A stretch of DNA of 64,000 nt from Ornithodoros turicata (taxonomy: Eukaryota; Arthropoda; Arachnida; Ixodida; Argasidae), in contig NC_088204.1 in NCBI RefSeq assembly GCF_037126465.1, positions 80,366,361-80,430,360 of the forward strand, read 5' to 3'. The number at the start of each line of letters is the position of its first letter. Within the stretch, counting starts at the first letter, position 1. The translations under genes and the position numbers were made by a program. Shown piece by piece: positions 1-10,520 of this stretch. Under the pieces are notes generated by a model. The model had not been told where the DNA came from and did not search any database. It was given only the letters and a program-made list of their open reading frames with translations.

Positions 1-250
1 CAAGAGGCTCAAGGCAGAAAATCAGACCAATCGTTCGAAAGAACCATCCTATGTGCCAGACGTGTATGATCGTCTGCTAAGCCACGCCGAAATTCAAGGT
101 TACATATTGGAGACAAACGTGAACACACTCTTGGAACTTATCGATGCAGCCCTGGAAAATGAGGATGAGAAGAGGCTCCCGGAGCTGATTCTTCATCCTG
201 ACCTGGCCCTTCGAGACGTTGTTGCGGAGAATGTCGAGGCTTATTTTCAG
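1..250 (+). CDS. IQGAP: IQGAP exon (first in window, 5'-cut)
   Basis: The frame is open from base 2 to the donor CAG|GTGGGG at 251. It encodes 83 residues including DVYDRLLSHAEIQGYI, matching the part of IQGAP just after the CH domain. The exon ends in phase 0. The window edge cuts it, so its true 5' border is not visible. The ATG at 51 is out of frame and is not a start. Confidence 0.9.
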
Positions 251-3200
251 GTGGGGTCGAGTGTCGTCTCCGTTGAGGATATGGAGCTGTAGTGACATAG
301 GTGTACACGTTGGTAGAAGATGCTGCAAAGGTATGATTTTTTGAACGACTGAGGCAAAAGAGATGGGGGCAAGGTAATGTAACGAAAAAATGGCTAGGAA
401 GCAAGCGAGGTGGTGAAGATGATGCATATAATGTAAACCCCCCGACACTAGGGAACACGAAGGGACAGACCCAACACGAAGTCTCAAACACGGCTGAAAA
501 TTTTACATCACATACAAGAAATATATCCACGAAGTAAAGTAAAGTACGTGAAGTAAAATTTTCAGCTGTGTTTGAGACCGTGTACTTCCCTGTACGATCA
601 GCACTTTCTAAACCTCGCGTTACGTTCACAGTCTTCATCGTAAAAGTACGTTGAGTCATTGCTAACATAACAGCAACATGAACACAGCAGCTAAACAATT
701 TGTGCATAAACTCTCAATTGTTCATGTCACAAAGATAAAGCTTTTTAAGTTGACAGAAAGAAAATCCAGCGTTGTGGTAACAGTGAGTAGAGGAAAAAGG
801 TGCAGGTCTTCTGCAAAAGAGAGATACAACAGTGTACATGAAGAGGCACACCTGGAGGAATATATGCCCATTTACATACGCACGTGGAACATGTGATAGT
901 CCTTTACTTAGGCTAGCCACGAGGGAGGGCCGTTCTAGCCTATAGCAGTCTCGCGGAAAGACAATTTGGCAAATGCATCTTCGTGATGCACAAAGTTACC
1001 AGTTTTGAAGTGGCAGTCAAGCTGAAGGGAAAGCCGATAGTATGGAGGAATCTAAACAAGGGGGGCAGTAAGGGTATGTAAACAGCACCTACCCCAACAA
1101 CACCGAACATCCTCTGGATGTACGGATAATGTCCGAACGAACTCTTACGTCCAGTGGATATCCTCAGAATATCCATCGGACGTATGAATCCGTTAGGACA
1201 TTATTTGTATATCCAGCAGATATACGGTGTTGTTGGGGTACCTACACTCTAGGAAAAATGGGGCATTGCCACAAATATTCAGTACACCCAAGAGTAGTTG
1301 CACTGCTGGGGAGTAAATTTCAGGGTTAAGGAACAAAAATGGGGAATAATTGCAGTCTAGGGAAGTTGTAATTGATCCTCGATTTGCTCCTGTTCTTCCG
1401 AGTGTAGGTGAGCGCGAGATGAAGCTGATAGAGGGCGGATGTGACTAATCACCACTAACAAATACCTCCAATCTCTGTTGAATTGCTGCAATGGCAGTGG
1501 TTAAGTAAGGTTGACGATGACGATGTGCAACGGATGGAAATGCATCCTAATTTTTTTATGCGCTTTTTAGTGTTCGAAGTGTCACTGGCTACTCAAAGGT
1601 TTTCTTGCCGAGGGGATCTGATAACCCTGTCGCACGGGCAGTCTTCAATTACCATTGAAACCAACGGCCATTGAAAGTGCGCATAGCGCCACCAAGCGTG
1701 TCAACTTCTCAACAAGCATTGGATCCAATGTTTTCTGATAGGTTGATACATTACACGCTAGGTGGTGCTACCTGCATTTTCAATGGTCATTGATCTCAAT
1801 GGTCGTTGAAGACTGCCCGTGGGACGTTGTTCGAGGTCTTTGACGTGTCCTCTTCCTGCCCGCAGGTTCTACGCAAGATCCGAAGTGAAGCGGAACTGAA
1901 CGGCACCCCCTTCACTCTCCTTCGGAGCGACCTCCAGGTCGCAGTGCAACTAGCCAATGAGAAAGTCAGCGAGGAGACTCAACTCGAAAGCGCGGTCGAT
2001 GTCATTAACGCGTGTCTCGACGGGGACTGTCCCAACGACACTCTGGATGCCCTACGTGACCCTCTGGCGGGGTTACCTCCCCTCTATCCTCTGGCAGCTC
2101 AACTCTACCACAACCAGCTGGCATTCATTCGTAAGGAGATGGCTCATAACCTCACGCAGGAAGAACTGATGGGTGGCATCGCCATCTTGAATGCTGTGTC
2201 TGAGATCAACTTTGCTTTAAGGTAAGAGAAGTCGGTGACGTTTTGGATAATCAATGCCGTAAGTCGTGTCGTCTGCAAGCAGAGGTGGGCGTTTGTCCTC
2301 ACGAGCCTCGCCCTCACCTCAATTTTCTGGGAGAAAAATTTTCCTCACCTCAAACGTAACCAGAAAAATTAGCCCTCACGTGCAGGTACGGTAGGTTGTT
2401 GATGTCATCACCCCCTTAAAGTATGACTGGGATGTCGCTCATGAACGTAGTTGTCTTGCGACGTGGTACACCGAATTATTATTACACTCACATTAAAGGT
2501 TGTCAACGTTTGCTACTGTTTTTCAGGGCAAGCAGTACGTTCAACCTCGTGGAAGCTCTGAACAACCCACGTGCTCACATTGCGGATGTGAGGCATGAGC
2601 TCCGGAACGAATACGCTCGAGCTCTCTCGACGGCACTCGCAACGAAATCCCACAGCGTTGGATTTCTCACTCACACGGAAGTTCAGGAGGTCGTGAACAA
2701 CATCAATGGCGAGGTTGACAAGAAAAAGAGGCACGATCTCGCCGTCCGGCTCATCAACGAAGCGATATCGCCCGATTCGAGTGAGGCAAATGTCGTGAAG
2801 GCGTTGCTTAACCCGTCGGCCATGCTGCACCATGTCAGCCGAGACCACGGTCTGCTCTACTTAAATTTGCTCTCGTTGAAGGCCGAAGCGGCGGAGGGAA
2901 ACCCGCTGACTGCGGACGAAATTCGGGCAGCTGTTGATACCGCAAACCAGGTTGCTGTCGAAGCGAGCAACATGTGCATCAGCCTCGCCACCGTCAACGT
3001 CTCGATATGCAAGTCCAACGTCGACGACTTGCAGCGGGGATTGGAAGGCTTGAAATTGTTCGACGTCGTTCCCGGCGGTATTCCTCACTACTTGAAACGT
3101 CTGAGAACACTGTACATCCAGAAGAGGATCTCCGAAGACCCGATCGAGTGGTTCAGCTACCCTGTCAGGCCAAACCTCTTCTACAATCTCAACGTCATCC

Positions 3201-6200
3201 AATTTAGGAGCGAGTGGTCGTTGACGGCAAGGGCCGACTGCGATTCGTTTTTGTTGTTGGACGAGATAGGGACTATAATTGATAATGTCAATAGTCAAAT
3301 TGATGACCTGCTTGCTCTGGACAGGATTGAGCCTGTCCTGACACGATTTCAAGCGAGAGCAAAAGGAATGCTGATACGTGCCGCTGTGCAGGAACAGTTG
3401 TCGTTCTATCGTTCTCACGTTGATAGCATAATCAGGATTCAGGCGTGGTACCGCGGCTGTCGCCAGAGAGCGGCGTACCATCGCATGCTGTACGAGTTGG
3501 ATGCCCTGCTCCCGTTCGTGGTCCGTCTGCAGTCCTACGTCCGCGGTTACATTGCTCGGAAGAAGTTGTTCCAGATGGTCGAGCATTACAAGTACAACGA
3601 GCCGACCGTCAAGGCCGTGCAGAACTGCTACCGCAGAGCTCGTGCGTTGCGCGATTACACGTCTCTCATCCACATGACTCCGTCGTTGCCCGTTGTCCAG
3701 AAGTTCCTCCACATGTTGGCCGTTACGGAGCAGGATCTTTCGGAAGAGTTGAGACTCCAGCAGCTGGAAGAAACGGTTGTCTCGACCATTCGTAGAAACC
3801 AGGCACTGGAGAGGGAGGTGGAGCAGATGGACCTCAAAATTGGGCTCCTGGTCCGCAACTGCCTGTCGCTGGAAGAAGTCACAAATTCGAGTCGCAGGCA
3901 CGCGAAGCGCGAGGCCCTGCGATTCTCGCGGGAGGATTGGCTTGGCTGCGGAAACGGGGGGTTGACAGCGTTGAGCAGACAGTCGCACAACAGGTTGGTC
4001 GCTTATCAACATCTATTCTATCAACTCCAAGTCGAGCCTCGATATCTCGCCCGGCTAATATTTGCGGTTCCTCTCAGCATCAGCAACAAATTCATCGAGT
4101 CCGTAATCTACTCGCTCTACAATTACGGACTGACGCCCCGCGAAGAGTGCTTGCTTCTGCGGCTTTTCAGTGCAGCCCTGCAGGAAGAGGTCAGCTCAAA
4201 GATATCTCGTCCTGCGGACATGATTACGGGACATCCCATGGCCATCACCATGGTGGTCGGATTCTATCGGACAAAGGGCGGCCGGGGTGAACTCGAGGAG
4301 CTCTTGGGGCCCCTCGTGCGCAGCGTCATGAACGACCCGAACCTGAGCATAGACCTACGGCCGGACGACATCTACAAGGTGTGGGTGAACCACTTGGAAT
4401 CGAGCATGGGACGCCCCTGCGGGATGAGCTACGACGTGACGCCGGAAGAGGCCCTGCAGCACCTGGAAGTTTGCCGCAGGTTAGACGTGTCCGTACGGCA
4501 GCTGGACAAGAAGGCGCGCCAGTTTGTGGCGGCGATCACCAGGGGAAAGGATAAGATTCCGTACGGCATACGCTACGTCGCCAAAGTCTTGAAGCAGGCT
4601 CTCGAAGAGAGATTCCCGGAGACCACGTCGTCCGAGATATTGAAGGTCGTGGGACACATGCTCTACTATCGGTACCTCAACCCGGGGATCGTGGCGCCGG
4701 ACACGTTCGGGGTGGTCGAATTCGACCCGCAGGTGCCGTTCTCTGTGACGCTGCGACGGAACTTGGGCACGATAGCGAACCTCCTGCAATTTGCGGCAAC
4801 CGCGACGCCGTTTGGGAAGAAGTTTCCGTACCTGGCGCGACTCACGGCGTTGGCGAAGTCTTTTCAGGAGCCGTTCCAGCGATTTTTTCTGGAGGCCTGC
4901 ATGGTCCCCGAACCGGAAGAGGAATTTGGGATCGATACCTACTCGGAAGTGACGCAACTGACGCCCCCTACGACGACGCTGACCGTTCAGGAACTGCGTG
5001 ACACTCACCAGCTCCTGGTGGAGTATGAAGATGTTGTTGCGCCCGACAAGAGCGATATCCTGCACGAGATATTGAAAGATGTTGGACCGGTGAGTTTGTT
5101 GGCTCAACACAGAATATTTTCTTTCCATTCTTAGCTAGCGTTAAGACATAGGGCTCTCACAATGCCTGGAAATCAAGGCAGTGAAATGGAAAGTCTTAAG
5201 AACTGTGCTGCTGTGGTAGTACACTGTAGCTTGTGTGCTAAAACCAAGAGAACGGCAGCAGAAATGGTAATGGAAATCATATATTACCGGAACTGGAGTT
5301 GTATCACAGTGATGAGAATATGTATGCGAAAGACGTCTACACATTAGACCAGGGAAGGGTAATGGACGTATTTTCTATTTTCGTAGCTGGTATGTTTTCG
5401 TTTCCGTTATCCGTTTCTGATACCAGCCCTTCAATTTTGTTTCCGTTACGTTTCCGTTATGTTTCTGTTACTGTTTCCGGTAATGGAAGGGCTGTTACAG
5501 AGTTGCGGGAGGACAGCCAGTCCTGCTCTGTGAGCATCCTGTTTTGCACAAGTACTGCTTCGGTATCACGCGTACACACTACACAAGTAATTTTATGCCG
5601 TTGGGATGCGCACTTCCTGCAAGACTTTTTAAAAAATGTAGGAACATGTCTTCAGTCTTCACTCACTCTTGAGTCCAGCAACTCAAGATGGGCTTAATCC
5701 AATGTCGCACGCATTAGGGAACGCTCTCACTAGTAAATAATACTACTTCCTCGGCCATGGTGAAATGAAAAAAAAAGTGAGGGATGCACCCTCAAGATCC
5801 AATATTGCGCTTTGCTTCCATGCTCTCCTGCAGTATTTAGAGCATTTCGTGGAATGGAGTCATCAAAACGCAAAAATGAAATTAAAAGTCACTCAGATGT
5901 CATCGCGCAACAGGAATAGCCATTACCGTTTCCGGTAATGGAGGACCATGGTGTGCATTTCTGTTTCTGTTATCGTTACCATCGCAAATTTAGGTAATAT
6001 ACCATTTATTTCTGTTTCCGTTACCATTACAGTTACCCTTCCCTGCATTAGACTCCATGACATAGCTGAGCTACAACTTTTTGCTTTGCCCTTGGCATGA
6101 CAGTACTGTTTTTATACTGTCCAGCTCCCAATGTTGGACAACGAAAGCAGAAAATTTTTCAGCTTTTCTCTTAGCCTCCCTCCCTACAATTTCTATGCAT

Positions 6201-9200
6201 TCATGCGCTCCCCAAATTACAACGAATCAATACTGTAGAAGTGGTTTTTTCCGCGTGGAAAATATTTTCGCGTTTTCGAGCAGAGCTGCTTTGAGTATTG
6301 ATTCGCGAGAACATAAATTCGCGACACAGGTTTCAGGGAGTGCTTTGCTCTTGCATATCGTGCCGCCGTCAATACTCGGGCATATTTCGGCACGTACTAA
6401 GACATCCGTTGTTCACGTGGATTGCGGCATTCTAGGTCTGTTCCTTTCTTCTCCTCACAGAGATAGGAGGAAAGGTCCTGTCAAATGGCTTTTAGGGACC
6501 CTGTAGGAGACCATAGTACTGGCCGTGTGCTAGTTAGCCAGTTTATTTTAGCAGTTCTTATTAATTATCACTCGGGGCACTGACCAGTTCGGTTGAGATG
6601 TGGTACTATCATTCAAGCTGGTTTTGAGAATGCGGAGAAAGGCACGTTCTGGCTTCGTGGTATAGTGGTGTATTGCATGTATAGTGCAAAGCGTTTATAG
6701 GAGTAACAAAAGCATGATGAATTTTCATTTCTTTTCATCTTGCCTGATGGGATAAAACAATCTTCTGCGCTTGCTTAAACTGCCTACGCTACATGGAGTA
6801 GAAAGGGTCAGGTAATCGCGGTATAGCGTCGAACGCCGAACCATTTTCGCCCTCATATGGCCAGAGTTATTCGCGGGAACTTAAATTCGCGATTTTGGAG
6901 GTGTGCGCGAAAAACGCGAAAAATAATTCCGCGCGAAAAAAACCACTTCTACAGTATACTTGAAAGGACCACTCCCAATACAGGTGCCAACCATACAAGA
7001 ACTTGTCGGTCCTGGTTGCGACATCATGGAAGCCAAGACGGAGATCTGCCTCTCCCTCACCAGCAAATTTTGTGAAGTCAGCGGCGGAGAGGTCGTCGAG
7101 CAAGAGGCGGACAGGGTCTTTGTCGAAACAAAACAGATGATGGTGGAGCTATTTCACTTCTTTCCCAAGCCGACGACAGTGCGCGACATGCTGCACGGCC
7201 AACACGATGACGACGTGCGTCGGAGGTTTGCAGAAGCCCAAGAGTCGAAGGTCCTCTGGCACGGAGCTTCCACAGCCAGTCTCGCAAAGAAGAGGAACGA
7301 ATCGTTCGACGCGTTCCGCAGGGCTGCGCTCCGGAACTTGCAGGTCTTGGAAGCGCGGGGTTTGGTGTCTGCAGACGACGACTACCAGGTGAAGTGACGT
7401 CGTGCTCGCTAAATTTTAGACTTTTGATTTGAGATTGGTGTGCCAGTATCCAACGTGAAAAAGCAGCGGTATAGGAAAGTAAGTTACTAGACCAATGGTA
7501 TACGTGCAGATGCAAGTGCCAACAAACTGAGTTTTGAGGTGCAAATGCTCTGTGTTACAATTGTTGTTTAACTGGCACCTGTTCTGTAATGCTATCGATA
7601 GTCTGCAAAACTTTTCAGAAGCCATATGTACTATTGTCAGTCTTACCGTTTCATGTAACTAGTGTACTAGTGACTAAAATTAATATTTCACATAATGAAA
7701 GCCTGAGCATGGGCACACAGGAAATGTGACTTAACACAGCAGTTACATTATGAACATATGTAACATTGAAGATAGACCAGAAGCCAGGAGTCATGTTTAA
7801 TAGAAGGATAGCACTGGCTTACATAACAAATAAAGTAACAAAATTTGTCTGGACGTTTCGACGTCTATGCAGACGTCATCATCAGCAAGGAAAAGAAGAA
7901 AAAAAATGATGTCTGCATAGACGTCTAAACGTCCAGACAAATTTTGTTACTTTATTTGTTACGTAAGCCAGTGCTATCCTATTAAATTTGTAACATTACG
8001 AATGTTACATTACGATTTTCTGTGCGTTCATTCTCTTCATCATTGTGGTGTTTCCTCCACAAGCTGGTTTACATTTGATTAATTTAATAGTTCATATTGG
8101 TACCACGACTTACTAGATTATACCGACCATGTCATAATCGGCAACCCCTATGAGGAGCCCGTTCCGCACGATCCGCTAGGGGTCGCTACTCATCGGCCCG
8201 CGAGATCTACATCACGATTGGACGATGGAAATATGAAACTTGATCGCGCAGAAACGGACGTACGACTACCGTAGCAGACGACAGCAACAGCTCCTATGAA
8301 AACGCGTAGAATGATGATGATAATCGGCTTTAGAAAGAAGCATCTCCCGTGGGACATCCGCCGCTTGTACAAAAACACTAAGGCAAGCTGAAGTACAAAG
8401 TATTGCAGAAATATAAACAATAACCGGGCCGATGAGTGGCGCCACCGCTAGCTTTCAAATGCGGCGCTTGGAGGGGGTGCCCATGACATGGTCGTTACGA
8501 TCTAGTAGGTCATGATTTGTACCGACGCTTTGTTACTTCATCATCTCTAACTCAATGTGCCAGCTCCAAGCCCACGTTTCTTAATCCTTCACTCTTGCAG
8601 GAAATGCTAAACGCCATTGCGCGCGACATCCTACAAAAGCGCAACCATAGGATCGGCCGAGAGTCTGAGATGGAGTCCCTAAACCGAACGCGTGCCAAAT
8701 TGGAAGCAAAGACCCATTATTATGAGGAGAAGCTTGACTACTACCAGCGTTACATACAGGCATGCCTTTCCAACTTGGCTGCTGGTGGCGGCAAACGACG
8801 CCGGCAATCCCTAGAGGGACCACGGGTGGTCTCACGACCTGCAGGAGACGAATTGCCTCCTGTGTTACCGTAAGTAGCCTTTTAGTCGTTCAGGAGGCTG
8901 TGATCGCATCTATACAGGGTGTTCCAGAAAACGTGCGATTGAATTATAATTTTAAAAAAACTACGCCACCTCGAATCATGCGGTCAACGGCGTTTGTTCT
9001 TACTAGGTTTTTGCCACCTCCTGATGTGAATGTCACGTAAAAACTAATTTAATTATGTAAATTTTTGCGAAGTGAACTCTGAAATTTGCCAAGTAAAGGT
9101 CACTTTTTTACCCCACCAACGTGAAGAGCGTGCCGAATTTACTCAACTTCGTGAAAATTGACGGGGATATTCAGGAGGCATGCCATCGGGAAAAAATAGC

Positions 9201-10312
9201 CGAACAGGCAATGCGGGTGATGTAGCAAAAACGAAAGTAAGAATGGCTTGTATGGGAAAACAAAAGTAATGGGCAGCGCGGGTGACGAAGTAATACCGAA
9301 GAATTGAATGGTGCACAAGATGAAAATAAAATTATGGGCCACGAAAAGTATACCAAAAAAAGCGAATAATGCAACGCAGCCAGATGAAAGTAACAAATGG
9401 CATGGCATAAAACAAAAGTAACTAGCAGTGCAGACAATGTAGTCAGGTGGAGGTATCAAATGACAAATTGAATGTGAAAGCAGTCGTTATGAGTATAGCA
9501 GGTGGCACAGCAAAACAAATTATGTGGGCAACCATAACCAACAATATAGACTGACGTTCTCTAAATAGGGCCTGTGTTTTAGGGTAAAACCCAAATAAAC
9601 CCAAAAACTAACTTTCCAATGTGCAAATTCAACCATCAATACCGGCACAACCGGACGTTATGTTCCACATCTCATGTTCATGTAAAATGCGAGAAGCCCT
9701 CATTTTGTCTTATTTCCACCTGAAAATCTGCTTTTCCACCCGATATTGCCCGATTTTACCCTGTTTTACGATCCCTCAATCAACACCCGATTTTTGCCCC
9801 CCCCGATTTTCCAAAAAAACACAACTCCTGAAAACACAGGACTCCATCTATTAAGGAATGAAAAGAACCAATAACGTGGCATATGAAATAAGAAAATTCA
9901 TCGCTGCCCATTTATCTCGGTACGAATAATCCTTTTCGCAATAGTACCGAGTCTTTTTCCTGTCTTCTTTTTGACTCACACTGTTCCGGTTCTTGCTCAT
10001 TGCAGGTCCAAGACCGTCTACAAGTGCAGTGCGACGCGTCTGCAGGAAAAAGGAATTTTGTTAGAAGTCACCGGCACGACGCAAGCCCAGCTGAAGACGG
10101 TCTCTTTCGAAATCGTTCCTCGCGAACAGCCCGGCCTCTTCACCATTCGCGGCAAACTGAAGGGCTTCAACGCGGACGAGGTCACCATCGACATCCAGGA
10201 CCTGCTCCAGAAGCAATACGAAGGGGTTGCTGTGATGAACCTGTTTGGGAAAGCCACAATCAACATCAACCTTTTGCTGTTCCTGCTAAATAAGAAGTTT
10301 TACGGAAAATAG
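1..10312 (+). CDS. IQGAP: IQGAP-family Ras GTPase-activating-like scaffold protein (5'-partial, six exons)
   Basis: Joining 2-250, 1866-2221, 2527-5089, 6984-7388, 8601-8869 and 10006-10312 gives 1382 codons open to the stop at 10310-10312, with every intron GT-AG and phases matching. In order the product has IQGAP-specific helical repeats, a degenerate WW-like segment (residues about 406-435: EWFSY, FYNL, EW), four IQ motifs (about 472-580), the RasGAP-related GRD (about 713-993, with REECLLLRLF and YYRYLNPGIVAPDTF), and the RasGAP C-terminal domain ending NKKFYGK. IQGAPs are cytoplasmic scaffolds. They bind calmodulin or myosin light chain through the IQ motifs and Rac1/Cdc42-GTP through the GRD, and link to actin through an N-terminal CH domain. 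That CH domain lies upstream of this window. Family knowledge says the GRD lacks RasGAP catalysis. The segment after MVVGF here (YRTKGGRGELEELL) is IQGAP-like. Which vertebrate paralogue is closest was not determined. Confidence 0.96.
474..583. mobile_element. Small foldback/MITE
   Basis: The left arm (ACACGAAGTCTCAAACACGG, then CTGAAAATTTTAC) is repeated inverted at 543-583 (GTAAAATTTTCAGCTGTG, then TTTGAGACC). The arms are about 40 bp with a spacer of about 30 bp. No clear target duplication is visible. Confidence 0.6.
1092..1238. mobile_element. TA-flanked foldback MITE
   Basis: CCCCAACAACACCG at the left end is mirrored by CGGTGTTGTTGGGG at the right end, with TA on both outer sides (1090-1091, 1239-1240). 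The arms extend imperfectly inward (GATAATGTCC against GGACATTAT). This is consistent with a Tc1/mariner-type non-autonomous element. Confidence 0.7.
1634..1820. mobile_element. MITE with about 65-bp inverted arms next to an exon
   Basis: The left arm starts ACGGGCAGTCTTCAA and the right arm ends TTGAAGACTGCCCGT. Both continue inward through CCATTGAAA/TTTCAATGG and a GCGCCACCA/TGGTGCT block to AGCGTG/CACGCT. No unambiguous target duplication was found. Confidence 0.65.
1866..2221 (+). CDS. IQGAP: IQGAP exon (IQGAP-specific repeat region)
   Basis: The acceptor is TCTTCCTGCCCGCAG at 1851-1865 and the donor AG|GTAAGA at 2222. It enters in phase 0 and leaves after two bases of an Arg codon. It encodes VLRKIRSEAELNG through EINFALR, part of the helical coiled-coil-like repeat region. 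A MITE (about 1634-1820) ends only about 45 bp before the acceptor. Confidence 0.9.
2222..2526 (+). other. IQGAP intron with a fragment of the TGAGG hAT-like element
   Basis: This 305-bp intron holds CAGAGGTGGGC near 2279, followed by CTCACCTC and AAAATTTTCCTCACC blocks. That is the same terminal sequence and internal repeat as the complete element at 14534-15915. Only one end is present. A GTCGTCTGC motif sits at 2268-2276. Confidence 0.65.
2527..5089 (+). CDS. IQGAP: IQGAP large exon: helical repeats, WW-like, four IQ motifs, GRD
   Basis: This 2563-bp exon starts after TTTTTCAG (2519-2526) and ends at CCG|GTGAGT. The codons upstream of 2527 in the same frame are intron. IQ motifs sit near 3337-3400 (FQARAKGMLIR), 3424-3480 (IQAWYRGCRQR), 3519-3575 (LQSYVRGYIARKK) and 3607-3660 (VQNCYRRARALRDY). 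Each keeps the central Gln and basic positions. The GRD spans about 4060-4900. Having so many domains in one exon suggests past intron loss, which is inference. Confidence 0.95.
5350..6045. mobile_element. Non-autonomous hAT-like element with perfect 8-bp target duplication
   Basis: CAGGGAAGGGTAATGG at the left is mirrored by CCATTACAG...TTACCCTTCCCTG at the right. CATTAGAC is duplicated exactly at 5342-5349 and 6046-6053. Both arms are rich in GTTTCCGTTA-type subterminal repeats. There is no transposase ORF. An 8-bp duplication with CAGGG ends fits the hAT superfamily. Confidence 0.85.
6233..6954. mobile_element. TA-flanked DNA element with long terminal inverted repeats
   Basis: CTGTAGAAGTGG and a T-run plus CCGCG at the left are mirrored by CGCG, an A-run and CCACTTCTACAG at the right, with TA outside both. 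AATTCGCG-type subterminal motifs recur in both arms. No ORF is convincing. The element at 47298-47464 has similar CTGTA termini and TTCGCGA motifs. Confidence 0.75.
6984..7388 (+). CDS. IQGAP: IQGAP exon (start of RasGAP C-terminal region)
   Basis: The acceptor is CCCAATACAG at 6974-6983 and the donor CAG|GTGAAG at 7389, both phase 0. The product runs VPTIQELVGPGCD through LTSKFCEVSGGE to LVSADDDYQ. It corresponds to the linker and first part of the RasGAP_C domain. The acceptor lies 29 bp beyond the end of a TA-flanked element (6233-6954), so the polypyrimidine/branch-point region is very short or overlaps the element. Confidence 0.9.
7798..7985. repeat. Long hairpin, possible Penelope-type inverted termini
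   Basis: Arms of about 80 bp pair almost perfectly (GATAGCACTGGCTTAC...GTCTGGACGTTTCGACGTC against TAGACGTCTAAACGTCCAG...GTAAGCCAGTGCTATC). They are separated by an A/G-rich loop near 7900. The minus strand of the left arm reads CTGATGATGACGTC...GACGTCGAAACG, which resembles a hammerhead core. The class assignment is weak. Confidence 0.55.
8104..8514 (+). mobile_element. CACGAC-type MITE, copy 1
   Basis: The terminal inverted repeats are CACGACTTACTAGATTATA and the complement of TCTAGTAGGTCATG. The flanks ATTGGTAC (8096-8103) and ATTTGTAC (8515-8522) form an 8-bp duplication with one mismatch. About 410 bp are shared with 56022-56436, including GTAGCAGACGACAGCAA. The element is non-coding. 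Confidence 0.85.
8601..8869 (+). CDS. IQGAP: IQGAP exon (RasGAP C-terminal domain, charged helix)
   Basis: The acceptor is CTCTTGCAG (8592-8600) and the donor ACC|GTAAGT at 8870. It encodes EMLNAIARDILQKRNHRIGR, then ETHYYEEKLDYYQRYIQACLSNLAA-like helices, and finally a basic KRRR segment. This matches the family's RasGAP_C helices. It leaves in phase 2. Confidence 0.92.
8870..10005 (+). other. IQGAP last intron
   Basis: This intron of 1136 bp contains a transposon-end-like ACAGGGTGTTCCAGAAAACG at 8916-8935 and a possible MITE between about 9572 and 9840 (CCTGTGTTTT against AAAACACAGG). No exon is seen. Confidence 0.7.
9572..9840. mobile_element. Possible MITE with CCTGTGTTTT ends
   Basis: CCTGTGTTTTAGGGTAAAAC at the left and CCTGAAAACACAGG at the right are inverted. 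The interior repeats ACCCGAT and CCCGATTTT. No target duplication is visible, so the boundaries are approximate. Confidence 0.4.
10006..10312 (+). CDS. IQGAP: IQGAP terminal exon with stop codon
   Basis: The acceptor is TGCTCATTGCAG (9994-10005). The split codon completes Pro, followed by SKTVYKCSATRLQEKGILLEV. The C-terminus is MNLFGKATININLLLFLLNKKFYGK, then TAG. The last 15 residues are almost invariant in IQGAPs, which fixes the identity and the end of the protein. Confidence 0.96.
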
Positions 10313-10520
10313 TATCTAGTCCTAGAAAATACACCCCATCGGACAAATGTTTGTATGTTGTTAATTTTATTAGAAAGTTTATATTTCAGATTATGCTGTG
10401 CCTTATTTAGTGTATTTTATCACAGTTTTTACCTGCTGGTACAGAACCTTGATAACCTGTGGGTAGTGCAGCAACAGGGAGATAATAAATATTTATTTAA
10501 CGTTTGTTTACAAATATATA
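10313..10520 (+). other. IQGAP: IQGAP 3' UTR
   Basis: AT-rich sequence follows the TAG stop. AATAAA at 10484-10489 is the best polyadenylation signal, so the mRNA probably ends about 15-30 bp later. The exact cleavage site is inferred. Confidence 0.6.
10484..10489 (+). terminator. Polyadenylation signal AATAAA of IQGAP
   Basis: A canonical AATAAA lies about 175 bp downstream of the stop codon, in AT-rich sequence. Confidence 0.6.

Larger units (their letters stand above)
251..1865 (+). other. IQGAP intron carrying several small inverted-repeat elements
   Basis: This 1615-bp intron has a GTGGGG donor and a CGCAG acceptor. It contains a foldback at 474-583, a TA-flanked foldback at 1092-1238, a fragment of the GGGAGTAATTGCAG MITE family near 1300-1375 and a further MITE at about 1634-1820. 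I see no coding exon inside it. Confidence 0.85.
5090..6983 (+). other. IQGAP intron almost filled by two transposable elements
   Basis: This 1894-bp intron contains an hAT-like element (5350-6045) and a TA-flanked element (6233-6954). I see no coding sequence in the remainder. Confidence 0.85.
7389..8600 (+). other. IQGAP intron with a long hairpin and a MITE
   Basis: This 1212-bp intron contains the hairpin at 7798-7985 and the 8-bp-duplication MITE at 8104-8514. The rest is AT-rich with nothing recognisable. Confidence 0.8.

Noticed and set aside
2861..4012. 383-codon minus-strand ORF
   Set aside because: It lies antisense to the IQGAP large exon, whose codon structure and homology explain the open frame.
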